Positions 15,410-24,575 of a stretch of DNA of 64,000 nt are shown one piece after another. Below the pieces are notes generated by a model. It was not told the DNA's origin, ran no database searches, and was given only the letters and a program-made list of their open reading frames with translations. The position numbers were made by a program, and so were the translations under genes. The stretch comes from Candidatus Melainabacteria bacterium. GTDB lineage: Bacteria > Cyanobacteriota > Vampirovibrionia > Obscuribacterales > Obscuribacteraceae. The stretch covers positions 124,001 to 188,000 of the forward strand of contig RXJR01000009.1 in the NCBI GenBank assembly GCA_003963305.1, given 5' to 3'. Position 1 is the stretch's first letter. Every line of letters starts with the position of its first letter.

Positions 15410-15838
15410 CTAATCTGCTAGTTCTAGAGTTGGGTCAATGAAGCTGACACCCGCGGCAACCCTATAAACAGCGGTAGCTAGCTCCTCTTCGGAACACGTG
15501 CTGGATATGGCTCCAGTAAATCCGCTCCGCCTAATTTGATTGTGATATTTGGATGCTGTTTTTCGATTGAGCACGATGAGTACACCTGCGCTGGCAACAT
15601 GATTTATGCGTCGACAGAGCTCCACCATTTCCAATGTATCAAGCGAGACCTCTAAAACATACAAGCTCGGAACACTGCTCGCGTTTTGGGCAGTCGCCGG
15701 CTCAATCACGCTTACTAATCTTGAGAGCTTTGATAAAAATTCAGGCTCAAACTGACCGTGAATGAAAGCTTTCTCGAGCACCACAATACCTAGCGGAAAC
15801 AAGAACACAAACAATTGTACTTTACTTCTTAAATGCAC
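15410..15838 (-). CDS. orphan, degenerate response-regulator receiver domain
   Basis: 142 residues from a GTG. The order of segments (LYVLEVSLDTLEMVELCRRI, AGVLIVLNRKT, RSGFTGAISSTCSEEELATAVYRVAAG, SFIDP) matches the second half of a NarL-type receiver domain up to the usual linker. The acidic pocket at the N-terminus is not recognisable, and no helix-turn-helix follows. No ribosome binding site is visible before the GTG. Possibly a truncated gene or a phosphorylation-independent receiver. Next to it on the other strand is an open frame without a start codon. Confidence 0.5.
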   Translation of the reverse strand: MHLRSKVQLFVFLFPLGIVVLEKAFIHGQFEPEFLSKLSRLVSVIEPATAQNASSVPSLYVLEVSLDTLEMVELCRRINHVASAGVLIVLNRKTASKYHNQIRRSGFTGAISSTCSEEELATAVYRVAAGVSFIDPTLELAD

Positions 15839-15874
15839 CGGTTTCGGGCATTAAAACAAGAAATCGGTAAATGA

Positions 15875-16069
15875 GTTACACAGTCTCTCAAGTCGAAACC
15901 AAATCTCCAAACCTTTGATGATTGCGAACGTGAATTACCTGTAGCGGACAGCCTCGCTCCAACTAGTTTGCCGCAAATTAGCAATGCTGATCTAACGCCC
16001 GACGCTCTTCAATTTGGGAAGCCTACGAAAATGAAAGTGACTCGACTGCACAATTACACAGTCGACTGA
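15875..16069 (+). pseudogene. 64-codon open frame without a start codon
   Basis: From a TGA at 15872 the frame stays open to TGA at 16067-16069 and reads like protein (LKSKPNLQTFDDCERELPV, later PDALQFGKPTKMKV). No ATG, GTG or TTG with a ribosome binding site lies near its beginning. It may be the 3' end of a gene whose front was lost, next to the truncated receiver gene. Confidence 0.3.
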
Positions 16070-16137
16070 CGCACCCGTTGACCTAACCTGTATTCAACAT
16101 CTAAGGTCTTCACGTCACTTTCACAATCGAGGTCAAC

Positions 16138-17568
16138 ATGTTCTTCACTGTCACCAAACTCCAGACTTTGATTATCGACACAGACGACTTTCGCACAGAC
16201 CCTCAGCTGCTGCAGGAAATAGTCCAATGCCTCGATCTCGTCTTGAAGGTGATTTTAGTCACTCGAAGCAACCGCCCCCACGACGCCTTCGAAAACCGCA
16301 CCACCCGACCGAAGAATACTACCGAACATCTGCGCTACAACGCTCTGCTCAAACGCATCATGATTGAGTCCAAAACACCTCCCGCATCGACCGTGCTTTT
16401 ATGCCGCGACCGGCTCACTCTGGAACTTGCCAGAACACTGCTGATCGGAACTGTCGTATTTACTAACCAGACACTGCCTGCGGAAGAGAGATTTCTGCTC
16501 TACCAGGAGAGCCCCGATTACGTAGTCACCACTCTCGACGCCTTACTAAAATGCCTCTCCCTAGAGGACCAGGGCTTCGTCGCCGAAATTGAATCTGCAC
16601 CAAATCGCATCATCGAATCTTCCTACAACTATTCTTCACCAGCAGTTCTCGAAACACCCCCATCACCCCCATCTCTGTCGACCCCACCGTCATCGCCCCC
16701 ATCCGCATCTAACTCGTCCAATTCAGATTCATCTCCAGTGCCGGAAGAAGACCTGACAGCGCGAATAGTTGAACTACCGAACCTTGAATATCCTGACTGC
16801 CCAATCTTTGTTATGGGCAGATACTTTGGACCGGGCGATCCCCGACACCAAATACATGCTCTCAGCCTGCGCATCTTGAAATTCAAACGACACCATTTAC
16901 CTCACCTCGATATCTTCGGAAAACTCTTCACTACCGGAATAGAAGTCGCCACAGACGGTGCCTACGACCTTATAACCCAAGTACCCAGCCGTCCCGAAGT
17001 TGGTGACCGCCTGGGCTATCTACTCTCTAACATCAAGCAAAACTCCACGATCATTCAGCCAGACACCGTTGAATCAAACACTTTTAAATCCGATATCATT
17101 CGTCCCGATACCATTAATCCAGACGCCATTCAGCCGGATATTTTGCGATGCGTCAAAACTTACCCGTCTTTAAAAGGCCTGAACCTGCAATCCCGCCGAG
17201 CTAATGTCGCCAAAGTCTTCAGCGTACAGAAGGACGTTCAAGGCAAGCGCATTGTAATTATCGACGACGTAATCACCACAGGCGCCACCATCAACGCTTG
17301 CATAGAACAACTGAAAGCTGCCGGTGCCTCCTCCATAACATGCGTTTTTCTCGCCTATCACCCATATGCCATCAAAACCCGTCCATTTGAATACTTCTCG
17401 TGCTACACGTGCGAAGAACCTCTGGACGTAAAGTTCGAATCTGATTCAGATATTTGCTTCGAGTGCCATCACGAATCGGACTCCGAAGCAGTCCATTCAA
17501 AATTAAGTTTCAGTGATGCGCTAAATGACCGACTCGGCCAATCGACTCAGCCAATCCTCGAACTCTAA
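16138..17568 (+). CDS. phosphoribosyltransferase fused to HAD-like domain and zinc ribbon
   Basis: 476 residues, GAGG 5 nt before the ATG. Residues 1-140 resemble a HAD fold: LIIDTDD (D14, D16), then ILVTRSN, then STVLLCRD, though several catalytic positions are uncertain. Residues 165-200 are a Ser/Pro linker. Residues 210-410 are a type I phosphoribosyltransferase, with the PRPP-binding signature IVIIDDVITTGAT at 372-384, as in ComF or amidophosphoribosyl enzymes. A DTINPDAIQPD-type short repeat interrupts the domain near 310-335. The end carries two CxxC pairs (C422/C425, C440/C443). Probably nucleotide or DNA-uptake related; substrate unknown. Confidence 0.7.
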   Translation: MFFTVTKLQTLIIDTDDFRTDPQLLQEIVQCLDLVLKVILVTRSNRPHDAFENRTTRPKNTTEHLRYNALLKRIMIESKTPPASTVLLCRDRLTLELARTLLIGTVVFTNQTLPAEERFLLYQESPDYVVTTLDALLKCLSLEDQGFVAEIESAPNRIIESSYNYSSPAVLETPPSPPSLSTPPSSPPSASNSSNSDSSPVPEEDLTARIVELPNLEYPDCPIFVMGRYFGPGDPRHQIHALSLRILKFKRHHLPHLDIFGKLFTTGIEVATDGAYDLITQVPSRPEVGDRLGYLLSNIKQNSTIIQPDTVESNTFKSDIIRPDTINPDAIQPDILRCVKTYPSLKGLNLQSRRANVAKVFSVQKDVQGKRIVIIDDVITTGATINACIEQLKAAGASSITCVFLAYHPYAIKTRPFEYFSCYTCEEPLDVKFESDSDICFECHHESDSEAVHSKLSFSDALNDRLGQSTQPILEL

Positions 17569-17810
17569 AGTCCTTTGACGGGTGGGTCTCACGGTTTGCC
17601 AAAAAACAAGGACAGCTGGCGGACCTAGATAAGGAAGGTGGTTTTACCTTCTCGTCAGAGTTTAAACCCTTTGAACGCCATTTGAATTTGGACAACTGAC
17701 TGCATTGATGAGTTAAAAAACTTTCCGAAGCTTTCTTATATTGAACGGAAATTTCTCTCTTAGGGGGCCCAGAAGGGGCCCAGACGAAATTGCGAAATCC
17801 GGAAAAGCTT

Positions 17811-17883
<73 letters not shown>

Positions 17884-18171
17884 AAAATGCGTAAAACGCC
17901 GGAATGCCATTATAAGGGATGCTGTCCGGTCAGGCGTCGAAAGTCTTCGTCGTATCTTAATGGTTGAGCTGTCAGTGGCTGTCAATGGTTGATTGGGCTA
18001 ACGCTTCCGCCATTTGTATCGATCAGTAAATCCGTGCAGATCCCGTATGCGTGCGTTCACGCGTACATGCACTCGAGCTTATGGCTGTCTCCCGGAACCT
18101 TCTCGAAAATTGCCCCGTCGAGCGCTCGGAAGGCAAAACAGAAACAACAATACATTTTAAGGGGATTTGAA

Positions 18172-18417
18172 ATGACTACTATCATCGAACAACAAGACAC
18201 TGGAAGTTCCGCTGTAGGAATGATTCTCGGCATCCTTTTAGCCGTTGCGCTTATCGCTGGTGGTCTCTACTACTTCGGTGGCGGCATGACTCACACTGAA
18301 ACAAACACAACTATTTTGCCCGCACCTAGCGCTCCAGCACCAGCACCGCAAGTAAACATCAGTGCTCCAGCGCCAGCTCCGGCACCTGCTGCTCCTTCAG
18401 CTGATTCAGCACAATAA
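18172..18417 (+). CDS. small single-pass membrane protein with Ala/Pro tail
   Basis: 81 residues from the ATG at 18172, with AAGGGG 7 nt upstream. The open frame extends further up, but only this start has a ribosome binding site. One membrane helix (about 14-36) is followed by a low-complexity tail of alanine, proline and serine, probably periplasmic. Similar AP-rich anchored proteins occur as stress or envelope proteins; no specific function can be assigned. Confidence 0.65.
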   Translation: MTTIIEQQDTGSSAVGMILGILLAVALIAGGLYYFGGGMTHTETNTTILPAPSAPAPAPQVNISAPAPAPAPAAPSADSAQ

Positions 18418-18440
18418 TTTCTTCTACGAACTGAATCCTG

Positions 18441-18480
18441 AAACACGAAACGTCGGACTTTTGGTCTGGCGTTTTCGTTT
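18441..18480 (+). terminator. possible terminator
   Basis: An imperfect stem-loop: CACGAAACG-tcg-GAC, loop TTTTG, GTC-tgg-CGTTTTCGT, then T-rich sequence. It lies 30 nt after the stop of the gene at 18172. Confidence 0.4.
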
Positions 18481-18972
18481 TGTGCTTCTTGTAGCACCGA
18501 ATCTGGTGCCTGCACGTTTGGTTGCTTCGCGTCGACGGAGTGATTCGACGGACAAACGGGACTGGTGCTTCTGCCAGACATTCTGTGACTCGCATTACAT
18601 TAAATCGATTCGTCTTCTCCATGCCCTGAAACGTAAAGCAAATGTTCCCTCCGACCGCTTGACTTTACCCAGGCTTTACTTGATGTTAAACGACCGGGTG
18701 TGTCCTCCGCGTGCGCTCGGTTTCTAGTCTTTACGAGCTGTTTTTGCCGCTTCCACGTTATTGATCGATCTGAAAACCGAGCGTATGCTGAACTCAGTAT
18801 CACGGATCGCTGAACGCACAATTTGCTTCGCGCACTGAGCAAGACTAGCTCCTGCGCTAGCTTTGTGCACCCGGAGAAAGCGACTGACATGAGAATAAAG
18901 ACGATGCGATTGCGGGCAGAAACGAAAGGTATTTTTCGATTCTCTCGCGTTTCATCTTATGTGGAGTGAGAT
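18481..18972. other. intergenic region, no supported gene
   Basis: About 490 nt. Open frames on both strands lack ribosome binding sites and have no protein-like composition. Only the ribosome binding site of the following gene (GGAG, 18962-18965) is recognisable. Confidence 0.5.
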
Positions 18973-20535
18973 ATGGCAATTGCAACTAATATACTGATCG
19001 CGGCTTTGATGGTGGGTTTAGCAAGCGATTTGCTTTTCCACGACAGCATTGTGCACTCGACGCCGAACGGACTGAGTGTGCTGCTGTGGTCGTCGGTGGT
19101 GAGCCTGGCAGTTTCATTCATTGCTGCGTTCAAGAAGCGCGACGTCGATCGAAAGTGTTTGTGGTGGCTCGTGCCGGTTAATCTGTCGGCTTTTGCCTAT
19201 ATGTGGCGTGATTCGGCAATTCTGCACGGCATCGATATGTATTTGATGTTTTTCAGTCTTGTAATGCTTTCCTTTTCATTGAAAGGAAATGTTGTGCAGG
19301 CGCATGGAATCTTCAGGTATGGCGTCGCTTCTCTCAACACAGTTATTGATGCTGTCATTGAAGCCATGAATCTGATCAAGATTGATTTGCCATGGCGTCA
19401 GCTTGTGCCGCCCGAACTGAGGAGCAAGGTTCCAGCTCTTGTTCGCGGTTTCGCTTTCGCTATTCCACTGTTGCTGCTGTTCTGCGGATTATTCATCAGT
19501 GCTGACGCCGCGTTCGCCAGTCTGTTGAATAAGGGGTTGCGCTTCAATTTTTCGGACCTGTCAGTACACACCGCGATTTTGCTTGGATTCACCTGGTGCA
19601 CTGCCGGATATTTGCGCCCCATGTTCGCCGCTGACAGAGGTGCAGACTTGCTTGCCACCATGCAATATCATGACTCTAAGGGCGAAATGCAGATGGATGA
19701 TAACGATAGTCTGAAGCTCAAGCCTGTGATCGGGCGCTTCGAGTTGAACGTTGTTCTTGCTTTGTTGAATCTGCTCTTTCTATCATTTGTGATGGTGCAG
19801 TTCCGCTATTTCTTCGGCGGTTCCAACGTCGTTGAAACGACTGCTGGTCTGTCATATGCTGAGTATGCTCGCAAAGGATTTTTCGAGCTGGCAACGGTAT
19901 CGGCCCTGGTGCTGCCGATGCTGCTGGTTGGAGATTGGTTGCTGCCTCGTCACCGCGATAAGTTCGATAAGGTTTTTCCGGTGCAGGCTGGAATTCAGAT
20001 CGCTCTTTTGTTTGTGATTATGCTTTCTGCATTCCAGCGCATGAATCTCTATCAGCAAGAGTATGGACTAACTGAGCTGCGGTTCTATGTATCGGCATTT
20101 ATCGGATGTATGGCTGTGCTCTACGTTATCTTTTCGGCGACTGTGCTGACGGGACGAAGATCTATGTTTGCGTATGCCGCTTCGATTGCTGCTTTTGCGG
20201 TTGTGGGCATCATGCAACTCGCTAATCCAGATCGCATCATCGTTGCCGCCAACATCGACAACGCTGTAAAGGGAAAGCCGTTTGATGCGCAATATGCATT
20301 GTCTTTGAGCAATGACGCGACTGCATATCTTGCGCAAAACGTTCATAAACTGCCGTTCGCCGCCCAGAAGGAAATTGCCGCTTCGCTGGTCGCTCAAGAG
20401 CACGGAGCCTGGCATTACGACTTGCGCAGCTTCAACTTTGCCAAATTCGAAGCATTTAACGCAGTGCAAAAGAATCTTCCACTGTTGAACGCAATTAACA
20501 CGGTCGGCGCGATCCCAGATCCAGCCACCCACTAG
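18973..20535 (+). CDS. polytopic membrane protein, DUF4173-like
   Basis: 520 residues with GGAG 6 nt before the ATG. About 11-12 membrane helices in the first 420 residues, including the GLFISADAAFASLL segment typical of DUF4173/DUF4153-type integral membrane proteins, and a soluble C-terminal part of about 100 residues (NIDNAVKGKPFDAQYALSLSND onwards). Family members are often near two-component or heavy-metal genes, but their role is unsettled. It stands alone here, with the M16 peptidase gene 170 nt downstream on the same strand. Confidence 0.7.
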   Translation: MAIATNILIAALMVGLASDLLFHDSIVHSTPNGLSVLLWSSVVSLAVSFIAAFKKRDVDRKCLWWLVPVNLSAFAYMWRDSAILHGIDMYLMFFSLVMLSFSLKGNVVQAHGIFRYGVASLNTVIDAVIEAMNLIKIDLPWRQLVPPELRSKVPALVRGFAFAIPLLLLFCGLFISADAAFASLLNKGLRFNFSDLSVHTAILLGFTWCTAGYLRPMFAADRGADLLATMQYHDSKGEMQMDDNDSLKLKPVIGRFELNVVLALLNLLFLSFVMVQFRYFFGGSNVVETTAGLSYAEYARKGFFELATVSALVLPMLLVGDWLLPRHRDKFDKVFPVQAGIQIALLFVIMLSAFQRMNLYQQEYGLTELRFYVSAFIGCMAVLYVIFSATVLTGRRSMFAYAASIAAFAVVGIMQLANPDRIIVAANIDNAVKGKPFDAQYALSLSNDATAYLAQNVHKLPFAAQKEIAASLVAQEHGAWHYDLRSFNFAKFEAFNAVQKNLPLLNAINTVGAIPDPATH

Positions 20536-20704
20536 CTTTTCCGCGTCCTCCTCGGAAAGAGCTCGCCCTGCCGCCTTGCCAAGGGTGGTGGGGCAGCGCT
20601 CTTCCCGACCCCCAGCAATGTTAAAATGTAGCGTGCCGCAGAGCCGGTCTATACAAGAGATAGCGCGATCGCATATAGATGCATCGCAGGGATATTTAAA
20701 CAAA

Positions 20705-21958
20705 ATGATTCGAAAAACTACTTTGCCCAACGGAGTTCGTATCCTGACAGAAGTAGTTGATGAAGTTTATTCGGCGTCGATTGGCGTCTATGTCGATGTC
20801 GGTTCGGAAGATGAAACCGAGCAGAACAATGGCGTTTCGCATTGCCTGGAGCACATGCTCTTCAAAGGAACTTCGAAGCGAACTGCGCAGGAAATTTCGC
20901 AGGAAATCGAAGACGTTGGTGGCAGTCTTGGTGCTGCGACCGGCAAGGAAAATACTTGCTTCTACGGTCGGGTCATGGGCGATCAGTTGGATGTTGCGGT
21001 TGATTTGCTGCTCGACATGATAGTTGATGCCAATCTTGATAAAGAAGATTTTGAGTTGGAACGCCAGGTCATTCTCGAAGAAATCAAAATGTATGACGAC
21101 GATCCGGAAGATTATGCTCACGAGACGCTGATTCTCAATATTTGGCCGAATCATCCACTCGGGCTGCCTATTACAGGAACAGTCGAGACGGTTTCGGGAT
21201 TTGATGAGAAAGTGGTGCGCGAACATGTCGACCGTTTCTATCGACCTGAGCGGCTTGTTATTTCGATTGCGGGTAAATTCGACGAACAAAAAGTAATCGA
21301 TCAGATCGCCACTGCGCTTTCCGATATGAAGCCAGGTAAGCGGCACGACAAAGTTGGTGCTCCGAAGATGAAGCGCTACCGAGCCGTAAAACATCGCGAT
21401 ATCGAGCAGGCGCACATCTCAATTGTCAGCGATGGACTCAGTATCACCGATCAGGATCGGTACGTTTTCGCCATTCTCGATTTGTGTTTGGGCGGCAATA
21501 TGTCATCCCGTCTGTTCCAGGAGGTGCGTGAGAAGCGGGGATTGGTTTACACAATCAACAGTTTCCGCGAAAGTCATCGCGCCAACGGATTGTTCGGAGT
21601 CTACGCCGGTGCCAGTCCGAAACAAGTTGGCACAGTGCTGGACCTGATTTCCGAAGAATTCCAGCGCACGAAGAGCGAGGGTTTTACGGAGCAGGAAATC
21701 AATCGCGGCAAGATTCAATTGCGCAGTGAGCTTCTGCTGGGTCTGGAGTCGATGCGCAACCGCAGCGCCCGGAGTGCTTATGGCGAGCTTTTCTACGGAA
21801 GGCAATTGGAAGTCGATGAGATTGTTGCTGATATCGATCGTGTCACGGGGCAACAGGTGAAAGACCTTGCTAACAGGCTGATCAAGCCCGATTTGCTTTC
21901 GATGATTGTGGTTGGTCCGGGGTCTGAGCTGCAGCCCGATTACGAGTTGGCTTGTTAG
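20705..21958 (+). CDS. M16-family zinc metallopeptidase
   Basis: 417 residues from the ATG at 20705, the start matching the usual TTLPNGVRI beginning of the family; the upstream extension of the frame is not conserved-looking. The inverted zinc motif HCLEH (H46, E49, H50) is intact, and the third zinc ligand is expected at E126 in ERQVILEEI. The C-terminal half carries the RGLVYTINSF segment of the non-catalytic domain that helps position substrate. Homologues (YmxG/PqqL/mitochondrial processing peptidase group) cut peptides. It opens a same-strand run with dut and the lysine genes; in Firmicutes a YmxG gene likewise sits beside dut and dap genes. Confidence 0.9.
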   Translation: MIRKTTLPNGVRILTEVVDEVYSASIGVYVDVGSEDETEQNNGVSHCLEHMLFKGTSKRTAQEISQEIEDVGGSLGAATGKENTCFYGRVMGDQLDVAVDLLLDMIVDANLDKEDFELERQVILEEIKMYDDDPEDYAHETLILNIWPNHPLGLPITGTVETVSGFDEKVVREHVDRFYRPERLVISIAGKFDEQKVIDQIATALSDMKPGKRHDKVGAPKMKRYRAVKHRDIEQAHISIVSDGLSITDQDRYVFAILDLCLGGNMSSRLFQEVREKRGLVYTINSFRESHRANGLFGVYAGASPKQVGTVLDLISEEFQRTKSEGFTEQEINRGKIQLRSELLLGLESMRNRSARSAYGELFYGRQLEVDEIVADIDRVTGQQVKDLANRLIKPDLLSMIVVGPGSELQPDYELAC

Positions 21959-22026
21959 GCGGCGCTTTAACAGAGTATCGAATGAACCGAGTATCGAATG
22001 AACAGATTGTCGAGTGAGGAGGAATT

Positions 22027-22509
22027 ATGAGCGAAGTTGTCAAATTGAAAGTGAAGAGACTCCCTCACTGTAAGGCGCTCCCTTCATACGCCACACCGGG
22101 TTCGGCGGGTCTCGACCTTTCTGCTGCGATATCCGAGTCGGTCGAGTTGAAGCCGGGTGACCGCATGAAGATGCCAACCGGCATCCAGATTGAAATTCCC
22201 GAGCGCCATCAGGGTCAGGTCGTGCCGCGTTCCGGCTTGGCTGCCAGGGCTGGAATCTCGCTCACGAACAGCGTCGGCACGATTGATTCTGATTATCGTG
22301 GCGAAGTAATTGTTTTGCTTATCAATCACGGTGCCGAATCTTATACATTCGAACCGGGAGAGCGCATCGCGCAGCTCGTTGTTATGCCGATTCCGTACGT
22401 TGAGGTCGAAGAAGTTGACGAGCTTTCATCAAGTGAGATTCGCGGAGCCGGCGGATTCGGTTCAACGGGGCGGAACTCTTGTGTGGCTGAAACGCCCGCC
22501 AAGGTTTGA
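22027..22509 (+). CDS. dut: dUTP diphosphatase
   Basis: 160 residues with GAGGAGGA before the ATG. Hydrolyses dUTP to dUMP and pyrophosphate, keeping uracil out of DNA. The five trimeric dUTPase motifs are present in order: AGLDLSA, PRSGLA, GTIDSDYRGEV (with the catalytic Asp), RIAQLVV, and RGAGGFGSTG, the phosphate-covering tail. Normal length plus a few extra residues. Starts 68 nt after the M16 peptidase gene and is followed by dapB after 39 nt. Confidence 0.96.
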   Translation: MSEVVKLKVKRLPHCKALPSYATPGSAGLDLSAAISESVELKPGDRMKMPTGIQIEIPERHQGQVVPRSGLAARAGISLTNSVGTIDSDYRGEVIVLLINHGAESYTFEPGERIAQLVVMPIPYVEVEEVDELSSSEIRGAGGFGSTGRNSCVAETPAKV

Positions 22510-22548
22510 CTACTATTGACCTCTTTTCAAGGTTGCAACGGAGTAAAA

Positions 22549-23418
22549 ATGAGCGAATCGGGCACTTCTACCAAAACTGTAAAGGTAGTTATAGCCGGAA
22601 TAAATGGCAGAATGGGGCGCACCGGAGCTCAGGCAGTCTTCTCAAACCCTGAGTTTGAGCTGGTCGGCGCGTTTGGCAGCGCATCGGCACCCTACGTAGG
22701 CGCCGACGTGCGCTCAATCTTGGGTATGGCAGACGCAGCCAACGCTGGTATACTTGTCAGCAACGATTTTTCGGAATCTGTAGCCCGGTGCAAGCCTGAT
22801 GTTCTTCTGGACGTCACCCGCGCCGAGGTCGCCGTCGCGAATGCGAAGCGTGCCCTCGAGCAGGGAATTCGCCCAGTCATAGGTACATCCGGCATCTCCG
22901 CCGAAAGCTTGAAGGAGCTGTCTGACTTGTCGGCTAAATTGAAAATCGGTGCAATGCTGGTGCCCAACTTCTCAGTTGGTGCCGTTTTGATGATGGAATT
23001 TGCCCGGCAAGCTGCCTGCATTTTTCAGAATGTGGAAGTTGTGGAAATGCATCACACGAAGAAGGTAGATGCTCCATCAGGCACGGCCATGCACACTTTG
23101 CAGATGATGTCTGAGTCGGGAAGCAATTTCAATCCGCAAATCGTAAAAGAAAAAGAATTGATGCCTGGAGCCCGTGGCGCCAAGAACGACGCAAACATTC
23201 GTGTGCATTCGTTGCGACTGCCGGGTTTGATTTCGCATCAGGAAGTGCTTTTCGGCTCTGATGGTGAGCTTTTGAAGGTTACACACGACAGCTTCAATAC
23301 GAGCTGTTTTACGAAAGGAATTTTGCTTGCTTTGAAAGCAGTATGCGATCTCGACCACTTAGTTGTTGGTCTGGACGGCATACTGATGAAAAGCGTGGTG
23401 CCGCTGGGTGCGAAGTGA
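22549..23418 (+). CDS. dapB: 4-hydroxy-tetrahydrodipicolinate reductase
   Basis: 289 residues from the ATG at 22549 (GGAG 5 nt upstream). Reduces the product of DapA to tetrahydrodipicolinate with NAD(P)H in lysine and diaminopimelate synthesis. The nucleotide-binding motif GINGRMG (17-23) and the signature EMHHTKKVDAPSGTA (166-180), with catalytic His and Lys residues, are intact. Slightly longer than the usual 245-275 residues because of the N-terminal leader and a few inserts. It is followed by asd and dapA, so three steps of the pathway are encoded together. Confidence 0.95.
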   Translation: MSESGTSTKTVKVVIAGINGRMGRTGAQAVFSNPEFELVGAFGSASAPYVGADVRSILGMADAANAGILVSNDFSESVARCKPDVLLDVTRAEVAVANAKRALEQGIRPVIGTSGISAESLKELSDLSAKLKIGAMLVPNFSVGAVLMMEFARQAACIFQNVEVVEMHHTKKVDAPSGTAMHTLQMMSESGSNFNPQIVKEKELMPGARGAKNDANIRVHSLRLPGLISHQEVLFGSDGELLKVTHDSFNTSCFTKGILLALKAVCDLDHLVVGLDGILMKSVVPLGAK

Positions 23419-23502
23419 TGTCACTTTGACGGTACTGATACCCCATAGAAAAGTGCGGAATTGTTCCGCTTCGAATTGTCCAACAGAGAGGAACCAGGAT
23501 AG

Positions 23503-24546
23503 ATGAAAAACTCAGTGCGACCCATCAACGTAGCAATCGTTGGGGCAACCGGTAGAGTCGGTCAGGAGCTGTTGCGGGTCTTGGAAGAGCGAAACTTCCC
23601 GATCGGCGAACTAAAACTTTTGGCGAGCGCCCGCTCGAAAGACTTGACCATCGCATTCAAGGGTAAGTCGTATCCTGTTCAAGAGATGAGCCCGGAGGCA
23701 TTCAAAGGCATCGACATCGTGCTCGCTTCCGCCGGTTCGGACATCATCAAAGACCTCGCTCCTCAGGCAGTTGAGCAGGGCGCTGTCGTCATCGACAACT
23801 CAAACGCCTTCCGCATGGATCCTTCGGTACCACTAGTGGTGCCTGAGGTGAATGGTCATGCCGTCAAGACTCACAAAGGCATCATTGCCAATCCGAACTG
23901 TTCGACTGCCCAACTCGTGCCGGTTCTGAAGATATTGCACGAACTGGGTGGATTGAAGCGTGTCATCGTTTCCACCTATCAATCCGTCAGCGGCGCCGGT
24001 AAGGAAGCCATGGACGAACTGGAAAATCAGACCAGAGCGCTAATGAACGATCAAGACTATCCGCCGCAGGTTTTCCAGCGTCAGATTTCGTTCAATTTGA
24101 TTCCTCACATTGATGTGTTCCTCGACAATGGTTACAGCAAGGAAGAGATGAAGGTCGTGCAGGAGTCACAGAAGATTCTCGAACTGCCGAACCTCCCTGT
24201 TACCTGTACTGCTGTTCGCGTGCCTGTCACAATCAGCCACAGTGAAGCGGTAACGGTTGATCTGGAGCATCCGGTCAGCCCTCATCAGGCTCGGGAAGCG
24301 CTTGCAAATAGTTCCATCATCGAAGTCTGGGATGAGCCGGAAAAGGGCATCTACCCGACACCGCTCGAAGCTGCTGGTAAAGATCCAGTGTTCGTCGGAC
24401 GTATCCGTCGCGATACCTCGTCAGAAAACGGTTTGAATTTGTGGGTCGTTGCCGACAACTTGAGAATCGGTGCCGCACTGAATGCAGTGCGTATCGCCGA
24501 GTATGTTGTTGAGCACAACTTATTGAGACAGCCGGTAGCCAACTAG
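23503..24546 (+). CDS. asd: aspartate-semialdehyde dehydrogenase
   Basis: 347 residues. Converts aspartyl phosphate to aspartate semialdehyde with NADPH, the branch point for lysine, threonine and methionine. Visible motifs: GATGRVG (14-20) for NADP, NPNCST with catalytic Cys133, VSGAGKEAMDEL, and VPVTISHSEAV with the substrate-binding His. Length is typical. 84 nt after dapB, and dapA follows 29 nt later, so an operon is very likely. Confidence 0.96.
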   Translation: MKNSVRPINVAIVGATGRVGQELLRVLEERNFPIGELKLLASARSKDLTIAFKGKSYPVQEMSPEAFKGIDIVLASAGSDIIKDLAPQAVEQGAVVIDNSNAFRMDPSVPLVVPEVNGHAVKTHKGIIANPNCSTAQLVPVLKILHELGGLKRVIVSTYQSVSGAGKEAMDELENQTRALMNDQDYPPQVFQRQISFNLIPHIDVFLDNGYSKEEMKVVQESQKILELPNLPVTCTAVRVPVTISHSEAVTVDLEHPVSPHQAREALANSSIIEVWDEPEKGIYPTPLEAAGKDPVFVGRIRRDTSSENGLNLWVVADNLRIGAALNAVRIAEYVVEHNLLRQPVAN

Positions 24547-24575
24547 GTCTTGCATGAATCCAGGGAGGACGACTA

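Noticed and set aside
1-16000. prophage or integrated plasmid
   Set aside because: No integrase, terminase, capsid, portal or replication genes were seen; only an IS3 remnant and gene debris support mobility.
20068-20730. 220-codon minus-strand open frame
   Set aside because: Antisense to the end of the DUF4173-like gene and the M16 gene start; no ribosome binding site and unlikely composition.
20696-21415. 239-codon minus-strand open frame
   Set aside because: Antisense to the M16 peptidase gene with intact zinc motif; frame is a shadow of its codon bias.
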